64,000 nucleotides of DNA, taken from the NCBI GenBank assembly GCA_963703855.1, contig CAVPFW010000025.1, positions 169,035 to 233,034 on the forward strand, written 5' to 3'. This document shows, one piece after another, positions 1 through 8,500 of this stretch. Source of the stretch: AP-15 sp963703855 (GTDB lineage: Bacteria > Pseudomonadota > Alphaproteobacteria > ATCC43930 > CGMCC-115725). The translations under genes were made by a program, and so were the position numbers. Below the pieces are notes generated by a model. That model searched no databases. It was not told where the DNA came from and worked only from the letters and a program-made list of their open reading frames with translations. Every line of letters starts with the position of its first letter. The stretch's first letter is position 1.

Positions 1-621
1 ATCAAGACCCCGGCAAAGCATGCACTGACCGTGCCGAGTGCCGCACTCGCGGCAGCGATCGCCGCGGAGTGGAATGCCCAGCACGGCGACATCCACCCGG
101 CGGAGATGCCGTTGACCCGCCTCGCGGGCACGGCGATCGACCAGGTGATGCCGCAGCGCCAAGCGATCGTGCAGCAGATCGCCGGTTACGCCGGGACCGA
201 TCTCGTCTGCTATCGGGCGGCGCATCCGCCGGTGCTGGCGGGGCGCCAGCAGGCGGTATGGCAGCCGCTGATCGACTGGGTGGCGCTGCGTTATGACGCC
301 GCGCTGGAAACCACCGACGGGGTGATCCCGAAAAGCCAGCCGCCGGCGAGCCTGCACGCCCTCTACGCAGCGGTCGCCGAGCAGGATGATTTCGCGCTGG
401 CGGCCCTGCATCTGGCGACCGGCGCCTGCGGCTCCTTGGTGATCGCCTTGGCGCTGATCGAGGGCCGCCTCGATGCAGAGCAGGCCTTCGCCGCCTCGCA
501 GCTCGACGAAAGCTTTCAGATCGAAGCGTGGGGCGAGGATGCCGAACAGGCCCGGCGGCGCACCGCCCTGACCGACGACATCGCAGCCGCGGCGCGGTTT
601 CTTGCGCTGTTGCGCGGCTGA
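1..621 (+). CDS. ATP12 family F1-ATPase assembly chaperone (5' partial)
   Basis: The reading frame is open from base 1, so the gene starts outside the window; an internal GTG at 31 is not the real start. The first residues read IKTPAKHALTVPS, followed by AAEWNAQHGDIHPAEMPLTR and a TRLAGTAID-like stretch, which is the conserved core of ATP12 proteins (AtpAF2). In alphaproteobacteria and mitochondria these bind the F1 alpha subunit and help build the F1 sector of ATP synthase. About 206 residues are visible and the C-terminus is complete, ending in FLALLRG. The stop abuts the converging methyltransferase gene at 622. Confidence 0.85.
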   Translation: MKTPAKHALTVPSAALAAAIAAEWNAQHGDIHPAEMPLTRLAGTAIDQVMPQRQAIVQQIAGYAGTDLVCYRAAHPPVLAGRQQAVWQPLIDWVALRYDAALETTDGVIPKSQPPASLHALYAAVAEQDDFALAALHLATGACGSLVIALALIEGRLDAEQAFAASQLDESFQIEAWGEDAEQARRRTALTDDIAAAARFLALLRG

Positions 622-1261
622 TCAGCGCGCTTCGAGCAGGTGAAAGACCGACCGGCAATGCTCGGTGAAATCGCGCTGGAGGATCGACCAGCCGCTGGTT
701 TCGAGCTGCGCCTCCCACACCCGCAGCGGATAATTGCGGTAGCCGACTTCCCACTGGTGACCGCCTGGCGGCTCGGCTGCGAATTCCTTTCGCCACAGCA
801 GCTTTTTCATCGAGAAATATTGGCGAAAGGTGGTCCGGTTCAGATAGATGTCGAAGCGAAATCTGGAACGCCATATAGGGAACCGAGACGATCAGGTATT
901 TGGCGCCGCTCGCTCGGAACGTCGACAGCACCGATCCCACCCGCCCCCAGTCGAGGTGCTCGAGCGTCTCGCAGCAGAGGATCGCATCGTAGCCGGCGAT
1001 CTCGTCGCAGCGCAGGTCGCAGATATCTCGTTCGAGGTGCGGGACGTCGGGATAGGCGAACGCCCGCGGCATCCGGTCGAGGGTGTGGACCTCATAGCCG
1101 ACATTGGCCAACAGACTGGTAACCAGCCCGAGCGCCGGCCCGACTTCGAGGATTTTCTGGCAGTCGACCGTGCTCAGCAAGTGAAGCTGCATCCATTGCT
1201 GCACGATCCGTTTCCGAGAGTAGTAAGCGTTCCACTCGTGTTTTGAGGACAAATCGGCCAT
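622..1261 (-). pseudogene. Class I SAM-dependent methyltransferase, frameshifted
   Basis: The N-terminal part carries the SAM-binding motif ILEVGPALGLVTSLLANVG, an acidic end to strand 2 (HTLDR) and a CCETLEHLDW motif IV/V region. After VPYMAFQI the frame is lost; the natural continuation RFDIYLNRTTFRQYFSMKK is in another frame and runs to a stop at 622. Removing one A from the AAA run at 859-861 (T on the coding strand) joins the two parts into one protein of about 212 residues. The substrate is unknown. The neighbouring gene upstream encodes a second methyltransferase, so the two may have acted on related substrates. The lesion may be a sequencing error. Confidence 0.75.
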
Positions 1262-1272
1262 AACTCCGAAAC

Positions 1273-1944
1273 CTACCTTTTCAATTCGGTAATCGCCTTA
1301 CGGCGGAATGCGGGATAATCGGTTCTGAGATCGATAAATATTTCTTCGAAAGTAAATGTCTGATGCCAGAAAAATCCAACCCCGCTTTCTCGTTCGGTGA
1401 GCTTGCGACCGATGTCGGAGCGGGTGATATAATAGCGATGACTCGCCAGCAGTGCCGCCGTCTTAGAGGTGAAGCGCAGGTGATTGGGTTGATATTCGAC
1501 AAACCAGCGATGATGAGCGAAGCCGATCTCGGGAATTACGCCAATGAGATATTTCAGCCTGAAGAACCTGTTTTTTGAATATATTTCTCGAATCCGGGAT
1601 GGCGTTTCGATATAGCCGGCCTTGCCGACCCGACACAACTCCTGGCAAACCGAGATCGGATCACGCACATCTTCGAGCAGGTGCGAGCAAACGACGAAAT
1701 CGAACGACTTGTCAGCGAATGGCCAGGGCGAACTGCATACGTCGTGCACGGTCCACGTGGCGGCGGAAAACCGCTCGCTGTCCTCCGGGTCGATGGCATC
1801 CCGAATACGGCGCGACTCGTAAGGATGTAAATCTATGACATGGGTGGCCAGATTGAACGGCTGATACCATCCACCAACATCGAGGACGCGGACGGAGCCG
1901 CCCGCAAATTCTCGCAGCTTCGGCAGATTCGAACGCAGGATCAT
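1273..1944 (-). CDS. Class I SAM-dependent methyltransferase
   Basis: About 223 residues from the ATG at 1944 (MILRSNLPKLREFAGG). The glycine-rich SAM site is VRVLDVGGWYQPFN, followed by an acidic residue at the end of the second strand (HVIDLHPYES), a DPED segment, and the motif IV region FADKSFDFVVCSHLLEDVRDP typical of Methyltransf_11 enzymes. No substrate-specific domain is visible. The frame remains open upstream to 2058, but that would overlap the neighbouring gene by 38 codons of low-complexity sequence, so the internal ATG is preferred although no clear ribosome site precedes it. It lies 11 bases upstream of the frameshifted methyltransferase, probably in one transcript. Confidence 0.75.
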   Translation of the reverse strand: MILRSNLPKLREFAGGSVRVLDVGGWYQPFNLATHVIDLHPYESRRIRDAIDPEDSERFSAATWTVHDVCSSPWPFADKSFDFVVCSHLLEDVRDPISVCQELCRVGKAGYIETPSRIREIYSKNRFFRLKYLIGVIPEIGFAHHRWFVEYQPNHLRFTSKTAALLASHRYYITRSDIGRKLTERESGVGFFWHQTFTFEEIFIDLRTDYPAFRRKAITELKR

Positions 1945-2020
1945 CGCTTGCGCAGTGGGGTATGGTTCCAGCGCAGCCGTGTCGTCCGCCCGCTCCGCTG
2001 TTGCGCGTCGACCAGCTGCC

Positions 2021-2437
2021 TCAGGCCGTCGCCGGTTTCTCCGCCGCCTTTTCGGCACGGAATTCGGCGAACACTTTGCTCGCCACCATCATCAACTCGC
2101 GTATGATCGGCACCCCGACATAGCCCGAGAGATGCAGCAATGCCTCGGTCAATTCCTCCTCGCTCCAACCCTGGCGCAACGCCATGCGCAGATGGAGCGC
2201 CAGCTCGGGCTCGCGGCCGGTCGTCGTGTCCGAAATGACGCAGATCAATGCCCGGGTCTTCAGGTCGAGACCAGGCCGCGTCCACAGCGCGCCGAATACG
2301 GTCTCGGTGGCGAGGTCGATGAATTTCTTCATCACCGGGTCGCTGTAGGTCTCGCGGGCCGAGCGTTCGACCGCAGCCTCGCCCATCAGCCGGCGCCGCA
2401 TCGCCGCCCCTTTTTGATACAGCTCGCTTTCGGCCAT
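2021..2437 (-). CDS. Carboxymuconolactone decarboxylase / AhpD-like family protein
   Basis: 138 residues from ATG 2437, preceded by GAGGACAGG as ribosome site. The sequence has the CMD family core: DPVMKKFIDLATETVFGALW, then KTRALICVISDTTTG, then ELALHLRMALRQGWSEEELTEALLHLSGYVGVP. This matches the 4-carboxymuconolactone decarboxylase type (PcaC-like) more than the AhpD peroxidase type, because no CxxC pair is present in the helix region. With no other protocatechuate genes nearby the true substrate is open. It is transcribed away from pccB. Confidence 0.8.
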   Translation of the reverse strand: MAESELYQKGAAMRRRLMGEAAVERSARETYSDPVMKKFIDLATETVFGALWTRPGLDLKTRALICVISDTTTGREPELALHLRMALRQGWSEEELTEALLHLSGYVGVPIIRELMMVASKVFAEFRAEKAAEKPATA

Positions 2438-2557
2438 CAGCCTGTCCTCGCATGATTGAAATACGCCTTCGCAGCAATTCTGCGCTCGATCGCCGCTCGC
2501 GAACAAGCCGCACCAAGGCGCGCTCGCCGGCGGGTCTGGCGCCGTCCCGCGGTCGAT

Positions 2558-2581
2558 GCTATCTCGCCCTTAGATAATAGC
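2558..2581. promoter_or_regulatory. Imperfect inverted repeat upstream of pccB
   Basis: GCTATCT (2558-2564) faces AGATAATAGC (2572-2581) across a seven-base centre, 8 bases before the pccB start. The right arm also contains a -10-like AGATAAT. It could be an operator or a weak hairpin between the divergent genes; nothing identifies a regulator. Confidence 0.25.
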
Positions 2582-2589
2582 GGGGTGCG

Positions 2590-4122
2590 ATGGACAATAT
2601 TCTCGATCGCCTGGAAGAAAAGCGCAGGGCGGCGCGGGCGGGCGGGGGCGCCCGGCGCGTCGAGGCCCAGCACCGCCGCGGCAAGCTGACCGCGCGCGAG
2701 CGCATCGAGCTGCTGCTCGACCCCGGTTCGTTCGAGGAATGGGACATGTTCGTCGAGCACCGGAGCCACGATTTCGGCATCGACCAGCAGCGGGTTCCCG
2801 GCGACGGGGTGGTCACCGGCTACGGCACGGTCAACGGCCGTCTGGTCTTTGTCTTCAGCCAGGATTTCACCGTGTTCGGCGGCTCCTTGAGCGAGGCGCA
2901 TGCCGAGAAGATCTGCAAGATCATGGACCACGCGATCAATGTCGGCGCCCCGGTGATCGGCCTCAACGATTCCGGCGGCGCCCGCATACAGGACGGGGTC
3001 GCCTCGCTCGCCGGCTACGCCGAGGTGTTCGAGCGCAACGTGCTGGCCTCGGGGGTGGTGCCGCAGGTGTCGATGATCATGGGGCCGTGCGCCGGGGGTG
3101 CGGTCTATTCGCCGGCGATGACCGATTTCATCTTCATGGTCAAGGACACCTCGTATTTGTTCGTGACCGGGCCCGAGGTGGTCCGCACCGTGACCCATGA
3201 GACCGTGACCCAGGAGGAATTGGGCGGGGCGGTGACCCACACGACCCGCTCCGGGGTGGCCGACCTCGCTTTTGCCAACGATGTCGAGGCATTGTTGGAA
3301 TTGCGCCGGTTCATCGATTTTCTGCCGGCTTCGAACCGCGCGCCGCCGCCCCAGCGGCCGACCGCCGACCCGCGCGACCGGGCCGAGCCCTCGCTGGACA
3401 CGCTCGTGCCGGGCAACCCGAACCGGCCCTACGACATCAAGGAGCTGATCCTCAAGATCGTCGACGAAGCCGATTTCTTCGAGATCCAGCCCAATTTTGC
3501 GCGCAACATCGTGATCGGGTTCGCGCGCATGGAAGGGTCGACGATCGGCGTCGTCGCCAACCAGCCGATGGTGCTCGCCGGCTGCCTCGACATCGACAGC
3601 GCGCGCAAGGCGGCGCGCTTCGTGCGGTTTTGCGACTGCTTCAACATCCCGATCGTGACCTTTGTCGACGTGCCCGGATTTCTGCCGGGAACCGCCCAGG
3701 AATACGGCGCGATCATCAAGCACGGCGCCAAGCTGTTGTTCGCGTTCGCCGAAGCGACGGTGCCCAAGGTGACCCTGATCACCCGCAAGGCCTATGGCGG
3801 GGCCTATGACGTGATGAGCTCCAAGCATTTGCGCGGCGACGTGAATTTCGCCTGGCCCTCGGCCGAGATCGCGGTGATGGGGCCGAAGGGCGCCGTCGAG
3901 ATCATCTTTCGCGCCGATCTCGGCGACCTCGCGGCGATCGAGGCGCGCACCGAGGAATATCGCGAGAAATTCGCCAACCCGTTCGTCGCCGCCAGCCGCG
4001 GCTTTATCGACGACGTGATCGCGCCCCGCGACACCCGGCGCCGCCTCGCCCGCGCGCTCGCCATGCTGCGCGGCAAGCAGCTCGCCAATCCCTGGAAAAA
4101 GCACGACAACATCCCGCTGTGA
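2590..4122 (+). CDS. pccB: Propionyl-CoA carboxylase, beta (carboxyltransferase) subunit
   Basis: 510 residues, the usual length of PccB. It transfers the carboxyl group from carboxybiotin on PccA to propionyl-CoA, giving methylmalonyl-CoA. Visible features are the N-terminal RRGKLTARERIELLLDPGSF signature, FSQDFTVFGGSLSEAHAEKI, the oxyanion-hole glycine segments LNDSGGARIQDGV and MGPCAGGAVYSPAMTDF in the N-half, and DVPGFLPGTAQEYGAIIKHG plus RKAYGGAYDVM in the C-half. Both halves of the crotonase-like fold are complete. pccA follows 142 bases downstream on the same strand, separated only by a palindromic repeat, so the two subunits are probably co-transcribed. It should act in catabolism of odd-chain acids and branched amino acids, consistent with an isovaleryl-CoA dehydrogenase elsewhere in the window. 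Confidence 0.96.
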   Translation: MDNILDRLEEKRRAARAGGGARRVEAQHRRGKLTARERIELLLDPGSFEEWDMFVEHRSHDFGIDQQRVPGDGVVTGYGTVNGRLVFVFSQDFTVFGGSLSEAHAEKICKIMDHAINVGAPVIGLNDSGGARIQDGVASLAGYAEVFERNVLASGVVPQVSMIMGPCAGGAVYSPAMTDFIFMVKDTSYLFVTGPEVVRTVTHETVTQEELGGAVTHTTRSGVADLAFANDVEALLELRRFIDFLPASNRAPPPQRPTADPRDRAEPSLDTLVPGNPNRPYDIKELILKIVDEADFFEIQPNFARNIVIGFARMEGSTIGVVANQPMVLAGCLDIDSARKAARFVRFCDCFNIPIVTFVDVPGFLPGTAQEYGAIIKHGAKLLFAFAEATVPKVTLITRKAYGGAYDVMSSKHLRGDVNFAWPSAEIAVMGPKGAVEIIFRADLGDLAAIEARTEEYREKFANPFVAASRGFIDDVIAPRDTRRRLARALAMLRGKQLANPWKKHDNIPL

Positions 4123-4150
4123 ACGCCGTTTATCAATTGGCCGCGCGAAA

Positions 4151-4230
4151 GGGGCCCCTCACCCCGGCCCTCTCCCCGCAGGCGGGGAGAGGGAGGGCCC
4201 CGCGCCGAAGGCGTGGGAGGGTGAGGGGCG
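4151..4230. repeat. Palindromic intergenic repeat (REP-like, family A)
   Basis: Nested inverted repeat: GGGGCCCCTCACCCCGGCCC at the left is matched by GGGAGGGTGAGGGGC at the right, with an inner hairpin CTCTCCCCGC / GCGGGGAGAG. Related copies occur at 22634-22721 and 43621-43770. It sits between pccB and pccA and could stabilise or attenuate the mRNA. Confidence 0.75.
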
Positions 4231-4264
4231 GCGAGCGACGGGCCTGCACTGCTTTCTCGGCCTA

Positions 4265-6268
4265 ATGTTCCGCAAGATCCTGATCGCCAATCGCGGCGAG
4301 ATCGCTTGCCGCGTCATTCGCACCGCGCGGCGGATGGGGATTGCGACCGTGGCGGTCTATTCCGACGCCGATACCGAGGCGGCGCATGTGCGCATGGCCG
4401 ACGAGGCGATCCTGATCGGCCCGGCGCCGTCGGCCGAGAGCTATCTCAAGATCGACCGGATCGTCGAGGCCTGCCGGGCGAGCGGCGCGGAGGCGGTCCA
4501 CCCCGGCTACGGGTTTCTGTCGGAGAACGTCGCTTTCGCGAAGGCGCTGGCCGAGGCCGGCGTCGTTTTCGTCGGCCCCGGGCCGAAGGCGATCGCGGCG
4601 ATGGGCGACAAGATCGAGTCGAAAAAGCTCGCCCGTGCCGCCGGGGTGTCGACCGTGCCCGGACACCTCGACATCGTGCCCGATGCCGAAGCCGCGGTCG
4701 GGATCGCGCGCGACATCGGCTATCCGGTCATGATCAAGGCGTCGGCCGGGGGCGGCGGCAAGGGGATGCGCATCGCCGCCTCGGACGGCGAGGTCCGCGA
4801 CGGGTTCCGCGCCGCCGCGGGCGAGGCGAAATCGAGCTTTGCCGACGACCGGATCTTCATCGAAAAATACATCGAGCAACCGCGGCACATCGAGATCCAG
4901 GTGCTGGGCGACGCGCACGGCAACATCGTTTACCTCGGCGAGCGTGAATGCTCGATCCAGCGCCGCCACCAGAAGGTCGTCGAGGAGGCGCCGAGCCCGT
5001 TCCTCGATGCCGCGGCGCGTGAGGCCATGGGCCGGCAGGCGGTGGCCTTGGCGCGCGCCGTCGACTACCGCTCGGCCGGCACGGTCGAGTTCATCGTCGA
5101 CCGTCAGCGCAATTTCTACTTTCTCGAGATGAACACCAAACTCCAGGTCGAGCACCCGGTGACCGAGCTGGTGACCGGGCTCGACCTCGTCGAGCTGATG
5201 CTGCGCGTCGCCGCCGGCGAGCCTCTGCCGTTCGCCCAGGAAGCCATTCGGCTCGACGGCTGGGCGATCGAGGCGCGGGTTTATGCCGAGGACCCGACGC
5301 GCAACTTCCTGCCGTCGACCGGCCGCCTCGTCCGCTATTCGCCGCCGGTGGGAGAGGGGCTGCGGCTCGACGACGGGGTCTTCGAGGGCGCCGAGATCAG
5401 CGTTCATTACGATCCGATGATCGCCAAGCTCGCGGCTTACGGGGCCGACCGCGACGCCGCGATCGATCGCCTGCGCGACGCCCTCGACCGATTTTATATT
5501 TCCGGGGTGCAGCACAACCTCGCCTTTCTGGCCGCGGTCGCCGGCAAGCCCCGCTTTCGCGCGGGCGCGCTGTCGACAGACTTCATCGCCGAGGAATTTC
5601 CGGGGGGGTTCGCGGCCCCCGCCGATTTTGTCGAGGCCGACCGGGTGATCCTGCTCGCTGCCGCGCTGGCCGGCCGCCGAACCCGCGAATGCGAGACCGC
5701 GATCGACGGCAAGCTCACCGGGTTTCGCGCGGAAATCCCGGAACAATGGACGATCCTGCTCGACGACGCGCCCTACCCCGTGGCGTTGTGGGTGGAGCCC
5801 GCCTCGGCGGCGACCGGCGGCGAGTATGGTGTCGAGATCGCCGGAGAGCGCCGGCTCGCCGGCACCCTCTGGCAGCCGGGGCAGACCCTGCTGCACGCCC
5901 GCGCCGAGGCATCCGCCGCGACCGTTCAGATCGAGCGGCTCAGCGGTTCGGAGTTTCGGCTGGTGCATCGCGGCGTCGTCCGCCGGGCGCAGGTGCTGTC
6001 GCCGCGCGCCGCCGAACTGTTGGCGCTGATGCCGCAAAAGAAGGCGCCCGACACCTCGCGGCTGCTGCTGTCGCCGATGCCGGGACTGCTTGCCTCGGTC
6101 GCGGTGAGCCCAGGGCAGGAGGTCAAGGCCGGCGAGCCGCTCGCCATCGTCGAAGCGATGAAGATGGAGAACGTGCTGCGCGCCGAGCGCGACGGCCGCA
6201 TCGCCGTGGTCCGCGCCAAGCCGGGCGACAGCCTGGCCCTCGACGAGGTGATCCTCGAATTCGAGTGA
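4265..6268 (+). CDS. pccA: Propionyl-CoA carboxylase, alpha (biotin carboxylase) subunit
   Basis: 667 residues, typical for PccA. Order of domains: biotin carboxylase N-domain (KILIANRGEIACRVIRTARR, residues 3-22), ATP-grasp with glycine loop ASAGGGGKGMRI near residue 160, the C-domain with a GAEISVHYDPMIAKL region near 376-390, a linker/BT region, and a C-terminal biotinyl domain with EAMKMEN; the biotinylated lysine is residue 633. Odd point: the active-site motif reads EMNTKLQVEHPVTE, so residue 292 is Lys (codon AAA at 5138-5140) where biotin carboxylases usually have the catalytic Arg. It partners pccB upstream. Methylcrotonyl-CoA carboxylase alpha is an alternative, but the pairing with PccB favours propionyl-CoA. 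Confidence 0.93.
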   Translation: MFRKILIANRGEIACRVIRTARRMGIATVAVYSDADTEAAHVRMADEAILIGPAPSAESYLKIDRIVEACRASGAEAVHPGYGFLSENVAFAKALAEAGVVFVGPGPKAIAAMGDKIESKKLARAAGVSTVPGHLDIVPDAEAAVGIARDIGYPVMIKASAGGGGKGMRIAASDGEVRDGFRAAAGEAKSSFADDRIFIEKYIEQPRHIEIQVLGDAHGNIVYLGERECSIQRRHQKVVEEAPSPFLDAAAREAMGRQAVALARAVDYRSAGTVEFIVDRQRNFYFLEMNTKLQVEHPVTELVTGLDLVELMLRVAAGEPLPFAQEAIRLDGWAIEARVYAEDPTRNFLPSTGRLVRYSPPVGEGLRLDDGVFEGAEISVHYDPMIAKLAAYGADRDAAIDRLRDALDRFYISGVQHNLAFLAAVAGKPRFRAGALSTDFIAEEFPGGFAAPADFVEADRVILLAAALAGRRTRECETAIDGKLTGFRAEIPEQWTILLDDAPYPVALWVEPASAATGGEYGVEIAGERRLAGTLWQPGQTLLHARAEASAATVQIERLSGSEFRLVHRGVVRRAQVLSPRAAELLALMPQKKAPDTSRLLLSPMPGLLASVAVSPGQEVKAGEPLAIVEAMKMENVLRAERDGRIAVVRAKPGDSLALDEVILEFE

Positions 6269-6281
6269 GCCGTGCAGCGGG

Positions 6282-6371
6282 TGTCATTGCGAGGAGCTGG
6301 CAGGCGACGAAGCAATCTCGCCGTGGCGCGGGAGAAGCGGCGCGAGATTGCTTCGCTGCGCTCGCAATGAC
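6282..6371. repeat. Palindromic intergenic repeat (GTCATTGCGAG family)
   Basis: GTCATTGCGAG at 6282-6292 is the exact inverse of CTCGCAATGAC at 6361-6371, and inside lie GACGAAGCAATCTCG / CGAGATTGCTTCG. This ~90-base palindrome resembles a dispersed repeat seen in many alphaproteobacteria. It lies just after pccA, in front of a convergent gene, and may fold into a bidirectional terminator. Confidence 0.75.
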
Positions 6372-6398
6372 AGGAGCCGCGGCGGGTGAGGGCAGGGG

Positions 6399-7244
6399 CT
6401 ACAGCATCGGCAGGCTTCCTTGGCGGCGGCCGCCCGGGAAGGCGGCGTCGATTTGCGCGATTTCCTCCTGAGAGAGGCGCAGATCGCCCGCCCCGGCGTT
6501 CTCCACGACATGCTCCGGGGTTGCGGCCTTGGGGATCGCCAGCACCGACGGCCGGCGCACCAGAAAGGCCAGCGCCACCTGGCGCGGCGTCGCATCGTGG
6601 GCGGCGGCGATCTCGGCCAGCACCCGCCCGCCGGGTGTGTGCGCGCCGGGAAAGCGGCTGTGGCCGAACGGGCTGTAGGCGACCACCGCGATCCCGTGCC
6701 GCTCGCCCCACGGGATCACCGACGTCTCGATGCTGCGCTCGAGCAGGTGATAGAGCACCTGGTTGCAGGCGACGACCCCTTCGCCGGCGATTCCCAGAGC
6801 CCGCTCGAGATCGGCCACGTCGAAATTGCTGACCCCCCAGCTGAGGATCTTGCCGTCGCGCCGCAGCTCCTCGAATGCGGCGATCGTCTCCGCCAGCGGC
6901 TGCGGACCCGGCCAATGCAGCAGGTAGCAGTCGAGCCGATCGGTGCGCAGCCGCCCGAGCGAGCGCTCGCACGCGATCCGCGTTCCCGAGCGCGAAGCGT
7001 TGTGCGGCAGCACCTTGGACACCAGAAAGACCTCGTCGCGGCGGCTGGCGATGGCCTCGCCGATCAGCTCTTCCGCGGCGCCCGAGCCGTACATCTCGGC
7101 GGTGTCGATATGGTTCATGCCGAGATCGAGGCCGCGGCGCAAGGCAGCGATTGCGGTGCGGCGGTCGGCCTGCTCGAAGTACCAGGTGCCCATCCCGATC
7201 ACCGCCGCCTCGCGCCCGGTGGGGCCGAACACACGCCTCTGCAT
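6399..7244 (-). CDS. Aldo/keto reductase
   Basis: 281 residues forming a complete aldo/keto reductase barrel. The family signatures are GTWYFEQADRRTAIAALRRG, the catalytic Asp and Tyr in NHIDTAEMYGSGAAEELIG, the catalytic Lys in VFLVSKVLP, the catalytic His in DCYLLHWPG, the GKILSWGVSNFDV segment and the NADPH-binding SVLAIPKAATPEHVVEN segment near the C-terminus. It should reduce aldehydes or ketones with NADPH in the cytosol; the substrate cannot be told. It converges on pccA across the palindromic repeat and lies downstream of the PfpI gene on the same strand, 27 bases apart, so the two may share a transcript concerned with carbonyl stress. Confidence 0.92.
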   Translation of the reverse strand: MQRRVFGPTGREAAVIGMGTWYFEQADRRTAIAALRRGLDLGMNHIDTAEMYGSGAAEELIGEAIASRRDEVFLVSKVLPHNASRSGTRIACERSLGRLRTDRLDCYLLHWPGPQPLAETIAAFEELRRDGKILSWGVSNFDVADLERALGIAGEGVVACNQVLYHLLERSIETSVIPWGERHGIAVVAYSPFGHSRFPGAHTPGGRVLAEIAAAHDATPRQVALAFLVRRPSVLAIPKAATPEHVVENAGAGDLRLSQEEIAQIDAAFPGGRRQGSLPML

Positions 7245-7271
7245 GGCTGTCCTCCGTGCTTCCGGGCGAAC

Positions 7272-7838
7272 CTAGGCCGCGCGACGGCGCGATTTAGCCG
7301 CGGCGAACAGTTTGAGCGTTTCGCGGTTGAACGCCGCGATGTCGTCGGGCTTGCGGCTGGTGACCATATTACCATCGACGACGGTTTCCTGATCCACCCA
7401 ATCGGCTCCGGCGTTCTTCAGATCCGTCTTCAGCGACGGCCATGAAGTCATCCGCCGCCCGCGAGCCATGCCGGCCTCGAGGATGGTCCACGGTCCATGG
7501 CAGATTGCCGCGACCGGTTTGCCGGCATCGAAGAAGGCTTTGACGAAAGCGACGGCTTTCGGCTCGATCCTGAGCGTGTCCGGGTTGATCACCCCGCCGG
7601 GCAGCAGCAGCGCATCGAAATCCTGCGGCCGGGCTTGGTCGAGCTTGACCTCGACCGGCAAGGTGCGGCCCCAGTCGGTAAAATTCCAGCCGCGCACCGT
7701 GTCCTCCTTCGGGGATACGATCCGGGTTTCGGCGCCGGCTTGGTCGAGCGCCTCGCGCGGCTCGATCAGCTCGACCTGCTCAAAACCGTCGGTGACGAGA
7801 ATGGCCACTTTGAGCCCTCTGATGTCTTCGCTTGCCAT
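7272..7838 (-). CDS. DJ-1/PfpI family protein (type 1 glutamine amidotransferase-like)
   Basis: 188 residues. Starts LKVAILVTDGFEQVELIEPREAL, with the conserved Glu of the family, followed by DFDALLLPGGVINPD and the nucleophile elbow AAICHGPW, whose Cys is residue 113. C-terminal WVDQETVVDGNMVTSRKPDDI is characteristic of the PfpI/YraA/Hsp31-related group. Members have been described as proteases, glyoxalases or protein deglycases, so only the family is assigned. Probable operon with the downstream aldo/keto reductase. Confidence 0.9.
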   Translation of the reverse strand: MASEDIRGLKVAILVTDGFEQVELIEPREALDQAGAETRIVSPKEDTVRGWNFTDWGRTLPVEVKLDQARPQDFDALLLPGGVINPDTLRIEPKAVAFVKAFFDAGKPVAAICHGPWTILEAGMARGRRMTSWPSLKTDLKNAGADWVDQETVVDGNMVTSRKPDDIAAFNRETLKLFAAAKSRRRAA

Positions 7839-8009
7839 GATAGTGCCCTCTCTTGCGAAATGGGTGCGGGATGACGCGCCGGGTGTGCCGGATACGGTGG
7901 ATCGGCAGCGCCGGCGGCGAAACGCCTTGACGGGTCATCTTTTCGAGGTCAACGACGCAGCCGGTCGATCGCTCCCCGGACGGGTCGGGTCCGGGCGATG
8001 CGATAGCTG

Positions 8010-8300
8010 ATGGAGAGGGGCGTGGTGAAGACCGTCAGGCTGCGCATCACCGGCCGGGTGCAGGGCGTAGGCTATCGCGCCTGGGCGATCGAGACCGCCA
8101 GGAACCTCGGATTGCGCGGCTGGGTGCGCAACCGCCGCGACGGCTCGGTGGAATTGCTGGCGACCGGACCGGACGATGCCGTCGCGGCGCTGATCGAGGC
8201 TGCTCACCACGGCCCGATCGCTGCGCGGGTCAGCGAAATCCGCGTCGACGACGATGAGGGCAACGGCAGCTTCGGCTTTGCCGCGCGGCCGACCGGATAG
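8010..8300 (+). CDS. acyP: Acylphosphatase
   Basis: 96 residues. The acylphosphatase signatures are both present: RITGRVQGVGYRAW containing the phosphate-binding Arg (residue 23) and LRGWVRNRRDGSVE containing the catalytic Asn (residue 41). It hydrolyses carboxyl-phosphate bonds of small acylphosphates in the cytosol. The start at 8010 follows GATGGAGAGGGGC-type purine-rich sequence; a GTG start four codons in is also possible. It stands alone between the divergent PfpI gene and the toxin-antitoxin remnant. Confidence 0.92.
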   Translation: MERGVVKTVRLRITGRVQGVGYRAWAIETARNLGLRGWVRNRRDGSVELLATGPDDAVAALIEAAHHGPIAARVSEIRVDDDEGNGSFGFAARPTG

Positions 8301-8350
8301 GCTGCACCACCCGTTGTGCTACTGTGGCCGATCGTGTTGCAGGAGGGGTT

Positions 8351-8479
8351 ATGCCTGACGGCCATGTGGGGTCGAGCCACGTCTCGCTCCGCATCCCGAA
8401 CGACCTGATCGCCGCGTTCGACAAGCTTGCCGCCGCCCTCGACGCTGCGCAAGGTGAGGACAATCGTCGCCAAGGCTGA
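8351..8479 (+). CDS. Truncated ribbon-helix-helix antitoxin-like protein
   Basis: 42 residues with a strong ribosome site (AGGAGGGG) 2-3 bases before ATG 8351. The segment HVSLRIPNDLIAAFDKLAAA matches the beta strand and first helix of CopG/ParD/RelB-type antitoxins, but the protein stops soon after, without the second helix and the toxin-binding tail. A TGA at 8502-8504 in another frame overlaps the toxin ATG as ATGA, the usual layout of such pairs, which suggests the antitoxin once ran to that point and was shortened by an internal deletion or frameshift. Inference only; the short form may still bind DNA. Confidence 0.55.
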   Translation: MPDGHVGSSHVSLRIPNDLIAAFDKLAAALDAAQGEDNRRQG

Positions 8480-8500
8480 AAAAGCTCGCGCCTCAGAAAA

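Noticed and set aside
2437..4104. 555-residue minus-strand frame over pccB
   Set aside because: Antisense shadow of a well-supported gene.
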